Source: Ostreococcus mediterraneus
Lineage: Eukaryota > Chlorophyta > Mamiellophyceae > Mamiellales > Bathycoccaceae
NCBI GenBank assembly: GCA_012295225.1
Contig: WMKK01000003.1
Span: forward strand, 248,001-312,000
Direction: 5' to 3'
Length of the DNA stretch: 64,000 nt
How positions within the stretch are numbered: the first letter of the stretch is position 1; the number at the start of each line of letters is the position of its first letter. The notes below the pieces were generated by a model. That model was not told the origin of the DNA, ran no database searches, and saw nothing but the letters and a program-made list of their open reading frames with translations. Position numbers and translations under genes: made by a program. This document shows positions 63,957 to 64,000 of this stretch, piece by piece.

Positions 63957-64000
63957 ATGGGGGAAAACTTGTCACCCGAAACCGTGCAACGCATCATGCG
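63957..64000 (+). CDS. Start of a gene cut by the window end, possibly a UBE2S/UBC22-like E2
   Basis: The last 44 bases begin an open frame reading MGENLSPETVQRIMR, preceded by CCGCA. ENLxPxxxxRxxxE is how UBE2S (human MNSNVENLPPHIIRLVYKE) and plant UBC22 start, so an E2 ubiquitin-conjugating enzyme is a fair guess from 15 residues. It could be any gene; the rest lies beyond the window. Confidence 0.35.
   Translation, partial: MGENLSPETVQRIM

Noticed and set aside
1-64000. tRNA or rRNA genes, CRISPR arrays, insertion sequences and virus-like elements
   Set aside because: No cloverleaf with a GGTTCRAATCC-type B box outside coding sequence, no spaced identical repeats, and no transposase, integrase, capsid or reverse-transcriptase-like frame was seen by eye.

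Overview
The window is nuclear DNA of a very compact eukaryotic genome. It looks like a marine picoeukaryotic green alga of the Mamiellophyceae, most likely Ostreococcus or a close relative. Evidence: high G+C with GCG/CGC-rich codons; intergenic gaps often under 200 bp; mostly single-exon genes on both strands; plastid-type N-terminal extensions; a green-lineage LHCSR/LI818-type antenna protein; plastid shikimate enzymes; and eukaryotic genes (exocyst Sec5, MCM9, Mei2-like, HECT ligase, Sec11, SND3). I see no bacterial operon, rRNA, tRNA, CRISPR array or recognisable transposon or virus-derived element. The species name is inferred from style and gene content; no search was run.

Layout. 1-10.4 kb: ribosomal protein L35, a DnaJ without zinc finger, a TACO1/YebC protein, a CNNM-type CBS transporter, a small CxxCxG zinc protein, a coiled-coil protein, a three-helix LHC-like protein, a PCIF1/CAPAM cap methyltransferase homologue and a YchJ/SEC-C protein. 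10.4-18.3 kb: a selenocysteine glutathione peroxidase with its own SECIS element, an L-2-hydroxyglutarate dehydrogenase, a 2-oxoglutarate/Fe(II) oxygenase, a TBC RabGAP and a SMARCAD1/Fun30 remodeller. 18.4-25.3 kb: an unknown protein, Sec5, a PHT4-like transporter and a plastid phosphate-translocator-type carrier. 25.7-32.7 kb: a spliced RRM-WW protein, a repeat-rich spacer, a protein kinase, a Mei2-like protein and SND3/Pho88. 32.8-45.3 kb: MCM9, a SAP-HECT ubiquitin ligase, an unknown protein, a carotenoid oxygenase and asparagine synthetase. 45.4-64 kb: a Cys-motif protein with a predicted intron, a HAD phosphatase, an unknown small protein, citrate synthase, a SNAPC4-like Myb protein, LHCSR, a Trp-rich protein, a TspO-like protein, 3-dehydroquinate synthase, a large WW/coiled-coil/proline-rich membrane protein, signal peptidase Sec11, and the first 44 bases of a probable ubiquitin-conjugating enzyme.

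How the genes relate. There are no operons. Genes are packed as divergent pairs sharing short promoters (33 to about 120 bp between start codons) and as convergent pairs with short 3' gaps. Several products concern light and oxidative stress (LHCSR, LHC-like protein, Sec-GPX, carotenoid oxygenase, TspO-like protein) or the secretory pathway (Sec5, TBC, SND3, Sec11, the WW/coiled-coil membrane protein), but physical linkage is not evidence of co-function here.

The strongest unusual signal is the glutathione peroxidase at 10442-11184. An in-frame TGA sits exactly at the catalytic position, the gene has a 101-bp intron, and a foldable type-2 SECIS candidate lies 3' of it. Other notable signals are a 22-bp perfect palindrome upstream of LHCSR, a 30-bp-arm hairpin just upstream of the RRM-WW start codon, a shared ACTGAC branch-point-like motif in most inferred introns, and a 7-bp coding repeat that reads as the same heptapeptide in every frame.
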